Source of the DNA: Corythucha ciliata
Taxonomy: Eukaryota; Arthropoda; Insecta; Hemiptera; Tingidae
DNA length: 64,000 nucleotides
NCBI GenBank assembly: GCA_038030265.1
Contig: CM075940.1
Location: 8,432,001 to 8,496,000, forward strand
Reading direction: 5' to 3'
The number at the start of each line of letters is the position of its first letter. Within the stretch, counting starts at the first letter, position 1. The notes below the pieces were generated by a model, which saw nothing but the letters and a program-made list of their open reading frames with translations, made no database searches and was not told where the DNA came from. Positions 24,881 through 39,005 of the stretch are shown piece by piece. The position numbers were made by a program, and so were the translations under genes.

Positions 24881-27800
24881 TTAGCCTATCAGATCAGATT
24901 TTCCTCCCACTAGCACTACCGAGGAATTTAACCAAACACTGCGGTATTATAATTATAATATTTTATCAATTACTTCAAAGCTCAACAGTAAACATTTAAG
25001 CCTTAACAAATATTGGCAGACAGTTGGCCGTCTATTCCATGTCTGAAAGAAATTATCTGTCATTTTATACACGTAAAGAAGAAGGGAAAGAAAAAAAAAT
25101 GCAGTACTAACAAACTAACAAGACAAGATTGATATACAAGCATACCGAAGAACTCGTTTAATCCTATTACACTAGCAATGCGGGAGAGGTGAAGTGAGGG
25201 AAAGAAAAAATAGGAATGGTGTTGTGGGGTGGGGGTGGGGTGAGATCGCAGTGATTAGATGCACAAACACGGTTTTATGAGGATTTATTCTGTTAAGATG
25301 CTCAGGCTTTTTAGGGGTTTGACTTATATAAAGAAGATCTTTTTTTTTTCTGAGGCTATTAATGAGTCGCACAACAATCACACCGACAAAGCTTGGTGAA
25401 GAGGGGGGGAGAGGAGCTTATACGGTGTTATAAAAACATTAAAGACAGAAATAGACAAATGATGTGAGATTGGCTCCTAAAAAAAATCTGTTTAGAAACT
25501 TTCATGACGGTGGTGTGATTAAGGTCAGAGCTGTGTTTTATTGACGTATTATCATGAGGATGAGTGGGTGGAAGTGTGTGTGGGGGGGGAGTGGTTGACG
25601 TCTTGTTTTCTTCGGTTGTTTAAATATTTAAGATGAAAATTCGAGGCACGTTGCTTTTGATGTATGTTAATGTATGACGTAAAATGTTTTTTTTTTCACG
25701 GTTGAGAAACAGTGAGCGTCTTCAGCAGCTTCCTTGTGCTTGACGTTACTCCTTAAATTAATTGAGCTGAGTTTCAACCGTTAGTGATAATTTTCAACGA
25801 GCTGAAGTCAAAAATTTAGTTACGCTATATCACAAACGTTGAATTTTCAGCCACCCCGCGCTACTGGAAACACCTTGACAGGTTAGCGCATTTTTTATTT
25901 TATTTTGTTGACTTCAAGCATTTTAGATTTTGGATTCTTTCCCTTCCCGAAATGACGATCCAAAATTCCAATTTTTGAGGGATTTGACATTACCGGTGCA
26001 GTGATTTTACGGGGACTGGAAGCCATGGATACGTTTTCGGGGACTCACCATCACGTGTAGGGCAACGGATATTTAACATTTTATCACTTTTTGATTGCCA
26101 CCCCCCACCAAAATCGTTGTCGTGAAAGGAAATATTGTGCAGGACTTGAATCAATGTTTTTCCGGTTTTTCCGGGCCTTAGAATTTTAAAAATTGTGAAG
26201 TTTTCATCGCCCGCGAAACAGACAATTTCCGAGTTCCAATGGTTTTTTAGAAACCTAAAACTGTTGAGGGCTCGTCGCAAATCAAAATTGACACTCGGCT
26301 CGTGTGCCTTATTTTTGCGCTACGTAAGCTCCATTTTACAGTTCTAATCACTAGTGTTGCCCCTCACGTCTATAATTTTTAATTTATAATCACAGCAGGC
26401 GTAATTTTATTTAGAGGTGGGAGTCAAGTCCGAAATCCTGTTCTCACGCCTTTCTCAGCAATTGTAGCCGTGTTTAATGAAATGGGTGGTTTTGGGACTG
26501 TGAAACAAGTGTTTAAAAACAAAAAATTATAAATTTGACTTAATTGATACATTTTCCCGCTAGCGAGAGGGATGAGCCACCATATCCGTCAATCCGCTGT
26601 ACCCCGGATGATTCTTTACAACTTTACGCAAGCTAAGCCACTCAAGATAACTCAGATAATTGTTTTTGCGAGTTCTTTTGTTTCAAATTCATGATATGGG
26701 GGAGTAAATTTGATGAATTTCACTGAAATCGCTTCGTGGTCATGTGCATTATTTTCTGAAAAACAAAGCCATGCAATAGAAAATGAGAATGAGTGTTTTC
26801 AAGGAGGGCTGTTGAGTTTGAGTAGTATACTAAGAAGTGTAAAAAAGGCGTTCTTCTTTTTCTTCTTCTTCTTCGACCCTCCCCCCTCTTCTTCGTCATG
26901 TTCATCTTTTTTTCTTTACCCTGCACCCCTGGCTCATTCTGTCTCAGGACAGAGATGAAAAAAGTATAGCCGCTCAGTTATTGGCAATCTTACTGGGTAG
27001 GGCGAGGTGCGAGAAAGGTGGACACAGCTTCACACGTTTACCGCCGTAAAATGTTTTCAACAAGGATAGTAGAGGGATGCCAGAGTAAACGTTCCTTGTT
27101 TTGCCCCTACCCTGTAATTATGGGTAACTCAAACACATTTGCGGTGCTCAGTCTTTCCTTTTGTCGGCTGCCTTGGGTAGGCGGGGCACTCTGATAGAAA
27201 TCAAAACAGGCTCGCCCCTATCTCTTCGGTGCCTTCAATCACACCTCCTTACCCTCTCCGTTTCGCCTCGCCTAAGCCTTTTTTTTTTATTTCTAGTATG
27301 TTTTTTTTATTTTAATAGCTTAACTTTCCACGTATCCATTTAATTTCCTCTTTAATATTCCGCCTTTCAGTTAATATTTAACAGCTCCTTAAAATGTGCC
27401 TCAACTTCTCATTTTTTCCTAAAGGCATGGGTCAAAAAACCGGTCAGTTATAACAATTCTAGCCGTTCTAATCACAAGGGGTCATCCCAGGTGACTTTCC
27501 TTTATTTCAATAATAAATACTTAAAAACCTTCAACACCCCACGGGCCACCGAGCCGCCCGTCCGCGAATGTACCACAACTAAAGTAATCCGCATTGTATT
27601 TTTACATTGTTATAACCTGTTTATTATTGGCCAATTTAACCGAACAAACACGAATTTACATTTTACATTCTATAAAATGACAGGAATATCGACCGTCTTA
27701 GAAAATTGTCTTCAAAACCAGAGACAACTTTTTTTTTATGGCGCGGGTAGGCCACCAGGGACATTAAAAGAGATTTTAATAGGAGACGTCAAGCGAAGAC

Positions 27801-28991
27801 TTCGTGTATATATGCGTGTATATATATGTCAAGGCGCGGCTTGTAGATAAAGAGTTTTTTTTTTTTTTATTGTAAGAAACGTGTTAAGAGGAGAATAAAA
27901 GTTCTAGATGGGGTAGCCAAGCAGCTTCCAACTGTGGTTAATAGCCCACTAATACTACATTTCACCCGTCTCTTTTCCCCCATGTGTCATTCTTTTGAAG
28001 ACGTTAAGACGAAGCAAAAAGTTGCTTATTGTTAGTACTGGCAAGAACAAACAAATTGCCATTTTCAAATGTTCCTTCCTTCAAGCCCGCAACCATCGCA
28101 CCAAGTCCTTTTTAAATGGCGAGAGCGTAAAAGTCACCGGTACATCACTCATAAGAGTGACTATGACTTCAAGAGGAATAACTTTTTAATACAAAGTATA
28201 AACACCACATAAAAAAAAACACGTGAGTTAAAAGGGAATAGTGTCAGACATAATCAAAATCATCCTAAAGAAGAGAGGTATAGAGAGGGAGTAAAAACAA
28301 TGTCTCATTCCCAAAGAATAATGCCGACAAACGGGTTCGCGGTATTAGTGGCTTAAAGTTGGTTTATTTTACCATTGTTCCCCCCCAATAACAATGTAAC
28401 TTTTGATGTCGAGCCGAGGCTTATTTGTACTCTCATTCATATCAAAATAATCTAAGCTTTATTAAAGACTACCACGTTAAATTTCTTTTGTGCGACTCTC
28501 TTTTGTCCCCCTCCACCATCACCGCCCTTCCCAGCGCCCCGATGAGCGGTGAATCATTTCGATTTTTTTCTCTCTCTACGGTTTCCAAACAACAATTAGA
28601 CTGATAATTGTGGGCCCGAGTGAAAGGAGTAGTGGGTTGTGTCGAAGGGAACGCGAAAAATAGCAAGGTCATTGGGAGTTTAGGAAAAGGATGATACCGT
28701 TTTGTTTAGGAACAATTCGTACGTTGAATAGGAATTCATTATTTCAAATCAATTGGGCACGGTAAGGGTTCGAGGTTTTCGTGGTGCTGAGAGGTGGAAG
28801 CGAAGAGAGGGGTGCGAATTTTTAGTTGAGGGAACGGCTCTGAGCCTCTGACTGTTGACTGTCTTTCGTTAGTGACAAAAACGGCTCCTCTTTTATTTAG
28901 CTCTGTGTACAATACTGACACGCACACCGTATTTTTGTTTTACGCATCTATTTACACACAACACATACCACATAAAACATAGGAACTAGGA
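24881..28991. other. Low-copy intronic DNA
   Basis: Unique, AT-rich sequence with pyrimidine tracts (TTC-rich 26849-26905), T- and A-runs and several TAAT cores. No ORF has a domain. This is possible regulatory DNA, without specific evidence. Confidence 0.45.
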
Positions 28992-30124
28992 CAGAGGTCC
29001 TCAACCTTTAGGGTGGTGACCTTGTGGTTTGTGATGGAAAGGAGGGAGGGTCGCTCTAAAATTATTGTCCCACAGACCAAAATTCCGTTTCTAGGACAGA
29101 ATTTCTAGTAAAAAAATTCTGATTCCACTAAAAAATTGGCAGGCTTTTCATGAAATTGAAAGGTTTCCAAGCTCCTTTCGTGAAGGCTGCAAAGAAAAGT
29201 TCCTGGACGAAACAATACAATTTTCCCGTGTATCGTAAAATAATGGATGGGATTCCAACGCCAAAATACCAATGGCCAGACACTGAGATTTTATGAACAA
29301 AACTATACGGGGCTGCCCATCCCCATCTCACCAGAGCTGAAGCCCTCCCCCCTCCCAATTGAACTGAAACAAAAATTGAGGGGTTTGAAAGAGCTAAATT
29401 CGAGAGTCAACCCAAAAAAAATTGGATATTTGAATGAGCTATGCCCCACAAAATCGCTTTTTGAATGGGTCAAAAACGCGAAATGTAGTTTTTCATGCAA
29501 ATATTCAAGTTAATACGCAATTAAGGGAGAGCCAGCCCCCACATCAGTTTTAAATTAGCCAACTCTACGAAATTGTCTTCTGAATACGTCAGGACGAAAT
29601 TTGTTCATTTGTGAGCCAAAACCTGGAAATTTGGTTTACTTCTGCGAAAGTGTCGATTGGGTCAAATTATTAGTTTTTCGACAGGCTCATACCCACAATT
29701 AATTGTTTTCTGCTTTTGGAGATCAAATCCTGCTAAATAGGTTTTGAATGAGCCCACCCGTCGACATTCTGTTTTTGAAAAAAGTCAGACCCGTAAAATT
29801 GCTTTATTGTAGTCAGCAACATGGTGCGAAGGGAGGGGGGTGTAGCACCGAAAGATACGATACTGCTTTTGGTGAGGGGAGGGGGCGAACCGTGAAACTG
29901 TTTTTTTTTTTAGATAATGCAGTGAAAATTCAGTCCTACCGGTAGAAAATAGCCCAGAACCCAGAAATCCAAATCCCAAATCGCTCTTTAAAATAATACG
30001 ACCCCGCGAAATCGCTTCTTCAATAAGTCAATAGCGCTTGGCGTTTGAGGCAGTGAAACCAGCGAAATTTATTTTAAGCGCGAGCCATATTGCGGTAAAA
30101 TGGCTTTTAAGCGCGAGCCATAAC
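28992..30124 (+). mobile_element. hAT (Charlie-like) left terminus followed by a family D array
   Basis: CAGAGGTCCTCAACCTTTAG at 28992, then GTGGTGACC and TCTAAAATTATTG, closely follow the style of hAT-Charlie left ends (CAG.GGT.CTCAA.CTTT). From about 29100 the sequence turns into D units (GAGCCAACTC, GAAATTGTCTTCTGAA) to about 30120. No right end was paired with it, and no transposase is present. Confidence 0.5.
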
Positions 30125-30353
30125 CAGTGGCAGTAGCGTAGGTACCGAAGTGGTGTAGTGTAGTGGTGGTGGTGAAGGGGGGGGGGCTTCAGAGTGTGCG
30201 TATGACAAACCGCGCATCGACCGAAACGCCCGCGTAGTACGGGTGTGAAGTGCACAGCTGATGGAGTCACAGGGCATGGCGTAAGGGCCACAAGAGCTTA
30301 GGCGCCGCGGGCTCGGTAGATCCGAGTCCGCACCCTCAAAAAAAAAAAAAAAA
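30125..30353 (+). mobile_element. A-tailed, SINE-like insertion
   Basis: A GC-rich segment starts CAGTGGCAGTAGCGTAGG and ends with a hairpin (CTCGG/CCGAG, about 30312-30326), then CCGCACCCTC and a run of 16 A. A GC-rich body with a clean A-tail between D and A arrays suggests a retroposed RNA. No A/B box or target-site duplication was confirmed. Confidence 0.3.
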
Positions 30354-30364
30354 GGGAGGGGGAA

Positions 30365-31895
30365 TGAAATAACTCGCAGCTTTAAATTGAAATAATTCGC
30401 TGCTAAAATGGAGGAAAATAGCAAATTAGCGGTTGAAATTGATTAAACTCGCTAATTCATGTTTAAACTTGAAGACATAACAACTAACTCACCGCTAAAA
30501 TTCAAAATGCAAATTCGTGGCTACAATGGAGGAAAAGCTCTAATTATCGATAAATTTAGAAAACGATAATTCATTGCTAAATGTGTAAAAAAGCCAATTC
30601 GCGGCTAAGAATCAGAAATGCGCTAATTCGCGGCTAGAATTGAAAATGATGGTAAACTCGTGGCTAAAATAAAGACAAATCTCTAATTCGCGAATAAAAT
30701 TGAGAAAAAATGCTCCCTGCTATAAAATTGAGAAAAATAGTAAATTCGTGGCTGAAATTGAGAAAAATCGCCAATTCGTGACTAAAAGTGAAAAAAACTG
30801 CTATTGCGCGGCCAAAACTTGAAACGTAAATTCGTGGGGAATGGAGAAAAAGCTCCAATTGCTAAAAGTGCACGCGGCTAAAAAAGAGTGAAACGTAAAT
30901 TCGTGGCTGAAATATAGAGAAGAATATACTTCGCGAATAAAATTGAGAAAAAATGCTTCTTCGCGGCTAAAATGGGGAGAGAGAGAAAAAATGCGAATTC
31001 GCTTCTAAAAATTGAAATAACGGTAATGCACTCGCTGCCAAAACTTGGAGAAATAGCAAATTCGTGGCTGAAAATGAGAAAATTTGCTATTTCATGGCAA
31101 AAAGTGAAAACAACTGCTAATGGGCGGCCAAAATATAAAACGTAAATTCGTACCTACAATGGAGAAAAATATCTTAATTTTCTAATGAAATTGAGAAAAA
31201 ACGGTCATTCATTGCTAAAAATGAAAAAAATGCTAATCCGCGACTAACGCGCTGATTCGCGATTAAAATGGTGAAAAATGCTAATTCATGGCCAAAAGAG
31301 AGAGAGAGAGAGAGAAAAAAAAACCAGCAGCAAAGCTGCGAAAAATTTAAATAACAGTAATTCGCAGCTAAAATGGAGAAACATTGCCAATTCGCGGCTG
31401 AAATTGAGAAAGCTCGCTAATTCGCGACTGTATTGAAAAGTAAATTCAAGGCAATAATGGAGGACATGCTCTATTTCACGGGTAAAATTGAGAAAAAATG
31501 CTAATTCGCGACTACAAGTGAAAAAAATGCCAATTCGCTGCTAAAAATGAGAAAAATGTTCATTGGTGGCTCAAATTGTAAAAAGGCGCTAGTTTATGGC
31601 TAATAGTTGAAACAAAAAACAGCCAATGCGCGGCTAAAATAAAGAAAAAGCTTTATTTTGGAGATAAAAATTAAGAAAATGTGCTAATTTGCGTCTAAAA
31701 CTGAGAAAAAATTGCAAATTCAATGCTGGGTTTTGGCTGGTAAAAGTGAGAAAAAGCGCCATTCCGTGGTTCCACTGGAGGCCTATTCGGCTAAAATCGT
31801 GTAGAAGCGCTAATTCATGGATAAAAGTGAGAAAAAAAAACTGCTAATTCGTGGCTTAAATTGAGAAAAGGTCATTATTTTAACGCTTCATAAAA
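30365..31895 (+). repeat. Family A minisatellite island in the FoxB intron
   Basis: Fifty or so degenerate units (AATTCGCGGCTAAAATTG, GAGAAAAATGCTAATTCG) run head to tail. It contains an (AG)n run at 31296-31314. Confidence 0.8.
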
Positions 31896-33070
31896 ATTAT
31901 ATACCATCATAGAGATTTCCGTCCAGAGGGCCCTGGTGGGGGGAGGGAAGTCATATTAGGGCGATATAGGTGTAGGTCCACCACCGAGGGCCATAGCCCA
32001 GCGAAATTAGTTTTTAATGAGCCAATCTCTCGAATTTTGTTTTTTAGGGAGACAGAATCGTGAACTTTTGTTGCTAAAGTTGCTCTTTGTACGTTCCAAC
32101 CCTGAATAAAACATTGTTAAGAACCAGACCCGCGAAATTCTTCTTTAAACTGAACCAACAAGCTGGAAATTTCAATTGGTGGTATGGACAGGGAGGGAGT
32201 GAAATCCCAAGCGAACCCAAGCTATAAATTGGTTTCTGACGCGTCGGATTCGCAACATTTCGTGTTTAAAAAGAGTCAACCCAGTGAATTTGGTTATTGA
32301 AATAACCAAAACCGTGAAATCGGGTTCTGTGAGTGTCAAAGCTGTGAAATTATTGGACTTCGAAAGGTGCCTAACAAGCAAATTTGGGTTTGAATGAGTC
32401 CACCCCGTTGAATTGGATTTTTGAATGGGTCAACCCCACGTGCTTTTCTTGGAGTCAATTCTGTGAAATTGGCTATGTAAGTAGCAAAATTTACTAGTTT
32501 CCCGCCAGAATTACTTAAAGATTCCGGCAAAGCAGGTGAACGCATCGCCATTTTAGGGTATAAGTACTATAGGCCCGACCCGACTATAGGAGACAATTTC
32601 GCCTCGCTTCAAAATCCTCGTGGGCTTCTCCATAGTATTTCCACCTCCATTCAAGTATATGATTTTATTAATCTACTAACCCCAAGGTTTCGCAAGAGTA
32701 AACATGGTGAAATTCGGTTTATAAAAGGCGCAAATCCATGAAATTGTGGGTTCGAAAGAGCCAAAACAGCGACATTTTGTTTATAAAAGATTCGAATTCC
32801 TTCAAAGAGTAAAGCTCCGCGAAATTGGGTTGAGAAAGAGCGAAAATCACCCACGAAACGGGTTTTAAATCAGATTGTCAGCCATTCCCCAAGTATAGAA
32901 ATTTTGAGTCGTGAAATGTGCCAAATTCGCGAAATTTGTGCCAAACCCGTGACATTAGAGTTCAGAAAGAAAAACTTGTCCTTTAAGGCTCCAAAACCAC
33001 GGGGGGGGGGGGGGAGGGCTTTAGTAGCAAAAATCTGCGAAAGAGCCAAAGTGGAAATTGGTTTTGAATC
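31896..33070 (+). repeat. Family D island
   Basis: It begins at the boundary motif AGATTTCCGTCCAGAGGGCC (31913) and continues with D units (GCGAAATT.GTTTTTAATGAGCC, AACCCCACG). A run of 13 or more G lies at 33001. Confidence 0.65.
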
Positions 33071-34345
33071 CGATTGTCATCCAACATTTCTGTGGATTCT
33101 GTGGCTGTTTTCCCTGATTTCGCGTGCAGTGTAACGGTGGGCTGGTTGGAGTGAGATAGAGCATCAGAGGATGTGTCCGTGATAATTTAAATTACCTTCC
33201 CTTTTCCAAAAAAGGGAAGCTTATAGGCTTTTCGCTTTTATATAGGCTTATAAACACTGCTTGCGATGGCCCTGATGGAGAAAGCCGGCAAACAATCCAA
33301 TTTGACCTTCCTCCTATGTCAAAACAAGTCCATTTTTGGCCTATAAATCGGCCATTCAATGTACAATTCGACCCTTTGCATCTTTGACACTTCGTCATAA
33401 TAATAATGTTAACGATAATTAAAGAGAGAAAAAAAAAATCTCACCGCCGTCGCGGAAACGGTTCCCGGACGTTCTAATTATTGTGGGGCATCCTATATTG
33501 TTCAAATTTCTCATTCAAGAGCGTTAGCGAAGTAAAAATTCATATTTTTTTTTGGTGGAAATCAGTTATTAAATCGACCACCTTGGAGTGAGCGGTGAGG
33601 GGTAGGGGGTCCGTTTGTATGTAGAAACCGTATGAATAAATCATTTATTTTTATAAATAAATGAAATAGTCTACAATAATGCTCTTCCTCCCGTACCAAG
33701 TACATGAATTCATTTATGTGTAAATAATAAGAAGAGTGGAAGATCTTGGGAAGGAGTTTTATACGAGCACAAAAAAAAAAAACAGTTCAGGTCTAAATAG
33801 GTCAGGTATAAAATGTGAGGCGTATATAATACAAAACGCTTAGTGCCACTTAAACCGACTCATAGGTCCGTAATCCTCTTCAATAAAGTTCTTCACTGTT
33901 TCTGTTCCAGCCTTATATAAATCTAATCAATTTTTTAACTTACATTTTGGGTTAAAAATATGAGGGCTGGTCAAAACCAGAGTTATTGGAACAGACAAGG
34001 TGGTTTTGTGGTGGGTGGTGGGGGTATTAAGGTCCAGAAAAAGGGAATTTAAAATTAATTCGTTCTTACTCTCGGACGCTTCAGCATAATTTCCGTTAAT
34101 GCTCGCATAGTGAGATCGTATGGTCCTCTACTTCAGCTGGACACCCGGTCGAAAACTGTCAATTCCACGCTCAGAAAAAAGCTCAGGAAAACCCACTCAG
34201 GAAAAGTGCTTAATTTATCGCAAGAATAATGGTTATGCACGCGCGCGTGCTTTCGGTCATGTGACCGCGTTTAATTCGTGGAATTCAGTCACTCAAAAAT
34301 TAATTCCTCTTTGTTTAGTCATTGGAAACCGATTTTGTTTTCGTG
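33071..34345. other. Low-copy intronic DNA
   Basis: AT-rich unique sequence; no gene or array is seen. Confidence 0.45.
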
Positions 34346-34950
34346 CTTAGGGTTGGACCTTTGCTGTGGTTGGAGCCTTGCCGTCTTCTATGACCTCTGC
34401 TTTGCTGTAATTGTACTTGGCTGAGTTTGAACATTGGCCGTGGTTGGAGCTTTACTGTGGTTTGGAGGTTTGCTGTGGTTGGGCCTTTTTTGTGGTTTGA
34501 CCTTGGCTGTGGTTGCTGGTTGGGCCTAAACTGTGGTTGGAGGTTCTAACTGTGGTTAGGTCTTTTTGTAGTTGGAGCTTTGCTGGGGTTGGACCTTTGC
34601 TGTGGTCGGATCTTGTGTGTGGTCGGACGCTTGCTGTAATTGAACCTTGGCTAATGTGGTTGAACATTTGCTGTGGTTAGACCTTGGCTGCGGTTGGGGC
34701 TTTGCTGTGGTTGGAGGTTCTGTGGTCAGACAATGGCCGTGGTTGGATGATTGCTGGGGTTTTGAGCGTTACTGTGGTTTGGAGCTTGTCTGAGGTTGGA
34801 CCTCGGCTGCGGTTGGATACTGTGGTTTGGGCTTTTTGTAGTTGAAGCTTGTGTTGTACCTTGCTGTGGTTGGGTCTTATTGGACCCTCTTTGCGGTAGG
34901 ATCTTGACTGTCGTTGGAGCTTTAGTGGGGTTGGATCCAGGCCTTTCGAA
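34346..34950 (+). repeat. Family F short tandem array
   Basis: Units of about 17-19 bp, GTTTGGAGCTTTGCTGTG and variants (GGTTGGACCTTGGCTGTG), are repeated about thirty times. The 148-codon minus-strand ORF at 34677-35123 is mostly their translation. The family returns reversed at 39341 and forward at 51880-53345. Confidence 0.8.
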
Positions 34951-37900
34951 AAAGAGCGAGTTGGGAACTCAGTCAGTTGCTCACTGACATGGACTTCGTT
35001 GGGGGTCAGAACGTAGAAAATCAAGAAGAGGATGATACGAAAATTAAAAGAGGAAAAGCTTGGGGCCCGGATTTCAGGATTAAAAATAAAATCTGGGAAA
35101 ACAGAAGAAAATTGGAAAATCAACTGCTCTTAACGGTCTTGAAAGTATTTGGTACTATGGCAAAATACTAAAACATTGTTGTGATGGTAGAGTGTAGGCC
35201 CTGGCTACAAATTCGAGCTCCACAGTGGCTTGGGGGAACCAAAGAATCAATTTGTGGGGTTGAAAGTAAAAAAATGTATGATTTTCACAGGTGAATGTAG
35301 GAGATTCTGTGGTTTATTGATTATTGCCAGTCAGTGGCTGCAACTTTGCCGTTTTTTTACGCCAGCACCTCGCTAATTACCTGGAACTAAACTGAAAGGA
35401 TCGTTGCGCTCTTGAGTGCTACAATTCCTGGTTTTGTACACAGCGATGTAAGTTTTCAGATCGGAGCAACGCTGTCTCCAAAGGTGGGGAGGGGGAGGGG
35501 GGCAAGATTTGCATTTAATTCAATTTCCCATAGTTCAGAACCTACGCATCGACAAAAACGCCTTACAGAAGAGACATTTTACGTAACGAATTGAATAAAA
35601 AAAAAAAAAAAAAAAAATAGAAAGCATAATAAAAACGGGTGGGGGAGTGAACAATGGAATCGAAGAAGATTGAATCCAGTTGGGGGGGCTCTTCTGTATT
35701 TCGAAACGCAGAAGCTCTGTTCTCTTTTGTTTAAAACCAGTAAGACCGCTTTAAAGCCATTCCCGAAGCCGCCATTATCGCAGTGTGGAAGGTGACAAAA
35801 AAAAAAAAGTGGATCAAACCCATTCGGTAGGATTTTTTTTTTGTCCTTTCGCTTTTCCCCTTCCTTTTTTCTATTTATTTACGCCCTGTAGTGGCTGTTC
35901 CAGAGAATGGTTTTATCGTCTTTAAATATTCTGATTGCTTACTCTGCAACACCCTGTCGTTACACTTTTATTTATATAGAGTTTTAAGATATATCAAGGT
36001 GCTACATTCAAACGGTGCTTCAGTGGAAGTGTGGAAGCGTGTGAGCGAGAGAAAAATACTGACAAAAGCCCTCCTATAAAATGCTTTTATACATGTTTGT
36101 TCTCAATTTTCATAAGCTTACATGAATTTAGCCGGGACGATTCCGGTTTTATAAAGACAATTTAGCCCATATTGCTTGGGCTAAATGAAGCAGCACTTAC
36201 AAATTTTCAATGGCTAAAGAGGAGATTCCATGTATGATGGCTCCTCATTTATGTTGGTGCATGGGAAGGGCGCAATAAGTCCTTCAAACTTTCTACTGAA
36301 TTTCAACTAAACAATCGTCTCTTGTATCCACGGAGATAAGGACAATTTAAGAGAGAAAAAATCCTTGAACTAATGCGAATAAATTGACTGACCCACCCGC
36401 TATTTAAGAGTTAAAAGCATCCAAAACCCCGAATAATTGAGCCTGAAGGCAGTAATCCACATCGAGGCTCATTTAAAGTTGTTTACCCCCCCCCCCCCCT
36501 GTGGGTAAGTATCGAGAGCGGAATTTAGTTAGTTTCAAAATCGCGTGAGCTGGCTAAAAAAAAAAGCTTAAAATAATCAAATCGTATACCAACTGGTTTG
36601 ATTCTATGTTTTGCAAATTAGGCAATGAAAACCGTGAATACACTCCAAAGGCCGTCATTGTTGAAGGATTATAATTGAAGAAAAGGTTTTTTAATGGGTG
36701 AAATAAATTACACGAAACCTGCTCATTAACTTCGGCTATCTCATGCCCCCCCCCCCACGTCTCCTAAGAAAGCACACAGCAAATGTAGTAAATGTTTAGC
36801 TTTATAAATTACACTTCCGCAGAGATTTCCATGATTTGGGGGGGGGGGAATATTAAAATAATGACAGCGTAACGAAAAATGTTTTTCGAGAAGGGGACTA
36901 GTTTTGCACGACGAAAGAAAATTAATTAGTGGATAACGAGATTTGAAAACCTGACAATTCACAAATGTCGTTTCTCACGCCACTGATATTGCGGTTTTAT
37001 ATCTCTCTTGCACCCTCTCATCCCCCCCCCCCTTTTTTTTCGATCAAACAACTGACAAATGAGTCTTTGAAAGTGGTTTTGTATCACCTTCGAGAGAGAG
37101 AGAGAGAGAATGAGAGAGAGTGATCGAAAGCGAGTGAGATTGGCTGCGAGATGATGAGGCGTCATATCAAGTAGGACTGCTAGTAGGGGCTCCCTTATGG
37201 GTGTTTTTATTCGGCTTTGTTCAAAGGAGATTTCGGGATACCACCAGCGATCCACGGTCTTATACTAATAGAAATTTTTTTCCTCCCTGCCCCTCTGTCA
37301 CACCCACAGTCCGCCGCAGCAAAAAAAAAAAATCTAATCATAAGATTGATGTAAAGTAAACGTCTAGAAATCGTTGAAAGAGGTTCGTTTATCCGCTTTC
37401 ATTTATTTATTTTATGTATAAGCTCTTATGTTTTTAATATGTTTGTTTCATCTGGCAACGTTTTTCCCAATTATGAACTATTCAGACTCCCCCCCCCCCT
37501 TATAACCCCTCCCTTTTTTTTTTGTCTTTCAAGAAGTGAGACGGACCGCAATATAATGGAGTGCACTGCGTGCGTTTAAGTTAATTATATGTTTGCGGTA
37601 AGGTCACAATGGTGATTGCTTTTGTGCCCACCGACTTTGGACGTGCGGTGTTTCATCAAAAGAGGCGCGTTCCAATTGTGAAACGCATGCATAAGAAGAG
37701 TTGGTTTAAAAATATATATATAAAGAGAGAGAGAGAGAAAAAAAAGGTGAGAAATTAAATGTGGAATGACGTTCGGATAAATCAGATTGATGATAATGAA
37801 GCATCTACTTTTGAGCGTTACGAGAAATTGATGATTCAGGATGAGAGAGGCTCAGATGCATACCTGTACTTGATGACTGGGCCCGTATGGAGAGGGACAA

Positions 37901-38300
37901 AGCATGCGTAAAACGTTTTTTGAGGAGAAAAAAAAAAGAAGAAGAAGAAAATGATCGCTTGGAAGTCTTGGAATGATTGGAAGTGAAACTTATTATGAGC
38001 AGTGCCGTTTTTAAGGTCGACGCGACGATTTCGAACCTTATAGGGGCCCCCGATTGAAGAAACCGACAAAACAATGCCCTGGGAAACGTACTACACACAT
38101 TAGACGCTTTAGACTACTTCTAATAACGTGTTTTTTTCGGTGTGCCTCCTACAGAATGTTTTTGAAGTTCACATTCAACTTTGATATGTTGTGAAAGTGA
38201 CACTTGAATTCTTTACAAGGTCGCCGTCGGAGGTTTAGAATGATAAAAATTCAGCTATTTAACTAAGCAAATGCACGACATAATGTAACACTATTAATTA
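34951..38300. other. Low-copy intronic DNA with homopolymer and GA tracts
   Basis: Unique AT-rich sequence. It holds A22 near 35598, C12 near 36487, C11 followed by T8 at 37022-37040, (GA)n at 37091-37110 and AT plus GA tracts at 37711-37738. No coding signal is seen. Confidence 0.45.
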
Positions 38301-38304
38301 TTGG

Positions 38305-39005
38305 ACCAGTGGCTGACTAGCTTCATCGCCAAAAGCACTAGAAGTGCACACCGATGCCCTCGGTAGGATCCCAGATAGTCTGATTCTTCATATTTTCAGC
38401 GAGTCTCATTAAAAACTGCAGTTTCGCTAGACGGGGATTTGCGGGTTTCGCTTGCCTCAAAAACCAAATTTCGCGTTGAAGAGTGCAGACCCATTCAAAA
38501 AAAGCGTGTGTTTGTGGAGTCAAATCACTCAAAATCAACTTCGCTGGGCTGGCTCTTTTCCACAAATAAAATTTCGCGGAGGTTGGTTCATTCAACACCA
38601 CTTTAGCGGGATTGGTTCTCACAAAAAAAAAAAAAAATTGAATCGCGGGTTTGAGTCTCTCGAAAAACGAATTTGATGCGTTCGACTCCTTCAAAAATGG
38701 AGTTGGCTATCGTTGAAACTCAATTTCGCGGGGTTGTTTCATTGAAAACCAGCGCTACAACCCTCATTTAAAGGAGAATTTCGTGGACTTGGTTAATTAA
38801 AAATAAATTTCGTGGGGCTGGCTCACTAAAAAATGGAAAAATTCGCAGTTTCAGCTTAATAGAAAACACAATTTTGCGCTCTTAATTAGTTCAAAAACCA
38901 CTTTATTGGCCATACCTCAATGAAATATCCAATTTCGCTGGGTTAATTCATTGGGGGAAAAAAAACAACAACAAAACAAACAATTTCATGCATTTAGCTC
39001 TAAAT
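38305..39005 (-). repeat. Family D island, minus orientation
   Basis: It opens with an edge sequence ACCAGTGGCTGACTA (38305) that is shared with 48348, then minus-strand D units (AAATTTCGCGGGGTTGG, TTCATTCAAAAA). Confidence 0.65.

Noticed and set aside
34677..35123. 148-codon minus-strand ORF
   Set aside because: More than half is translated family F repeat (TTTVKP/NHSKAPT-like phrases).
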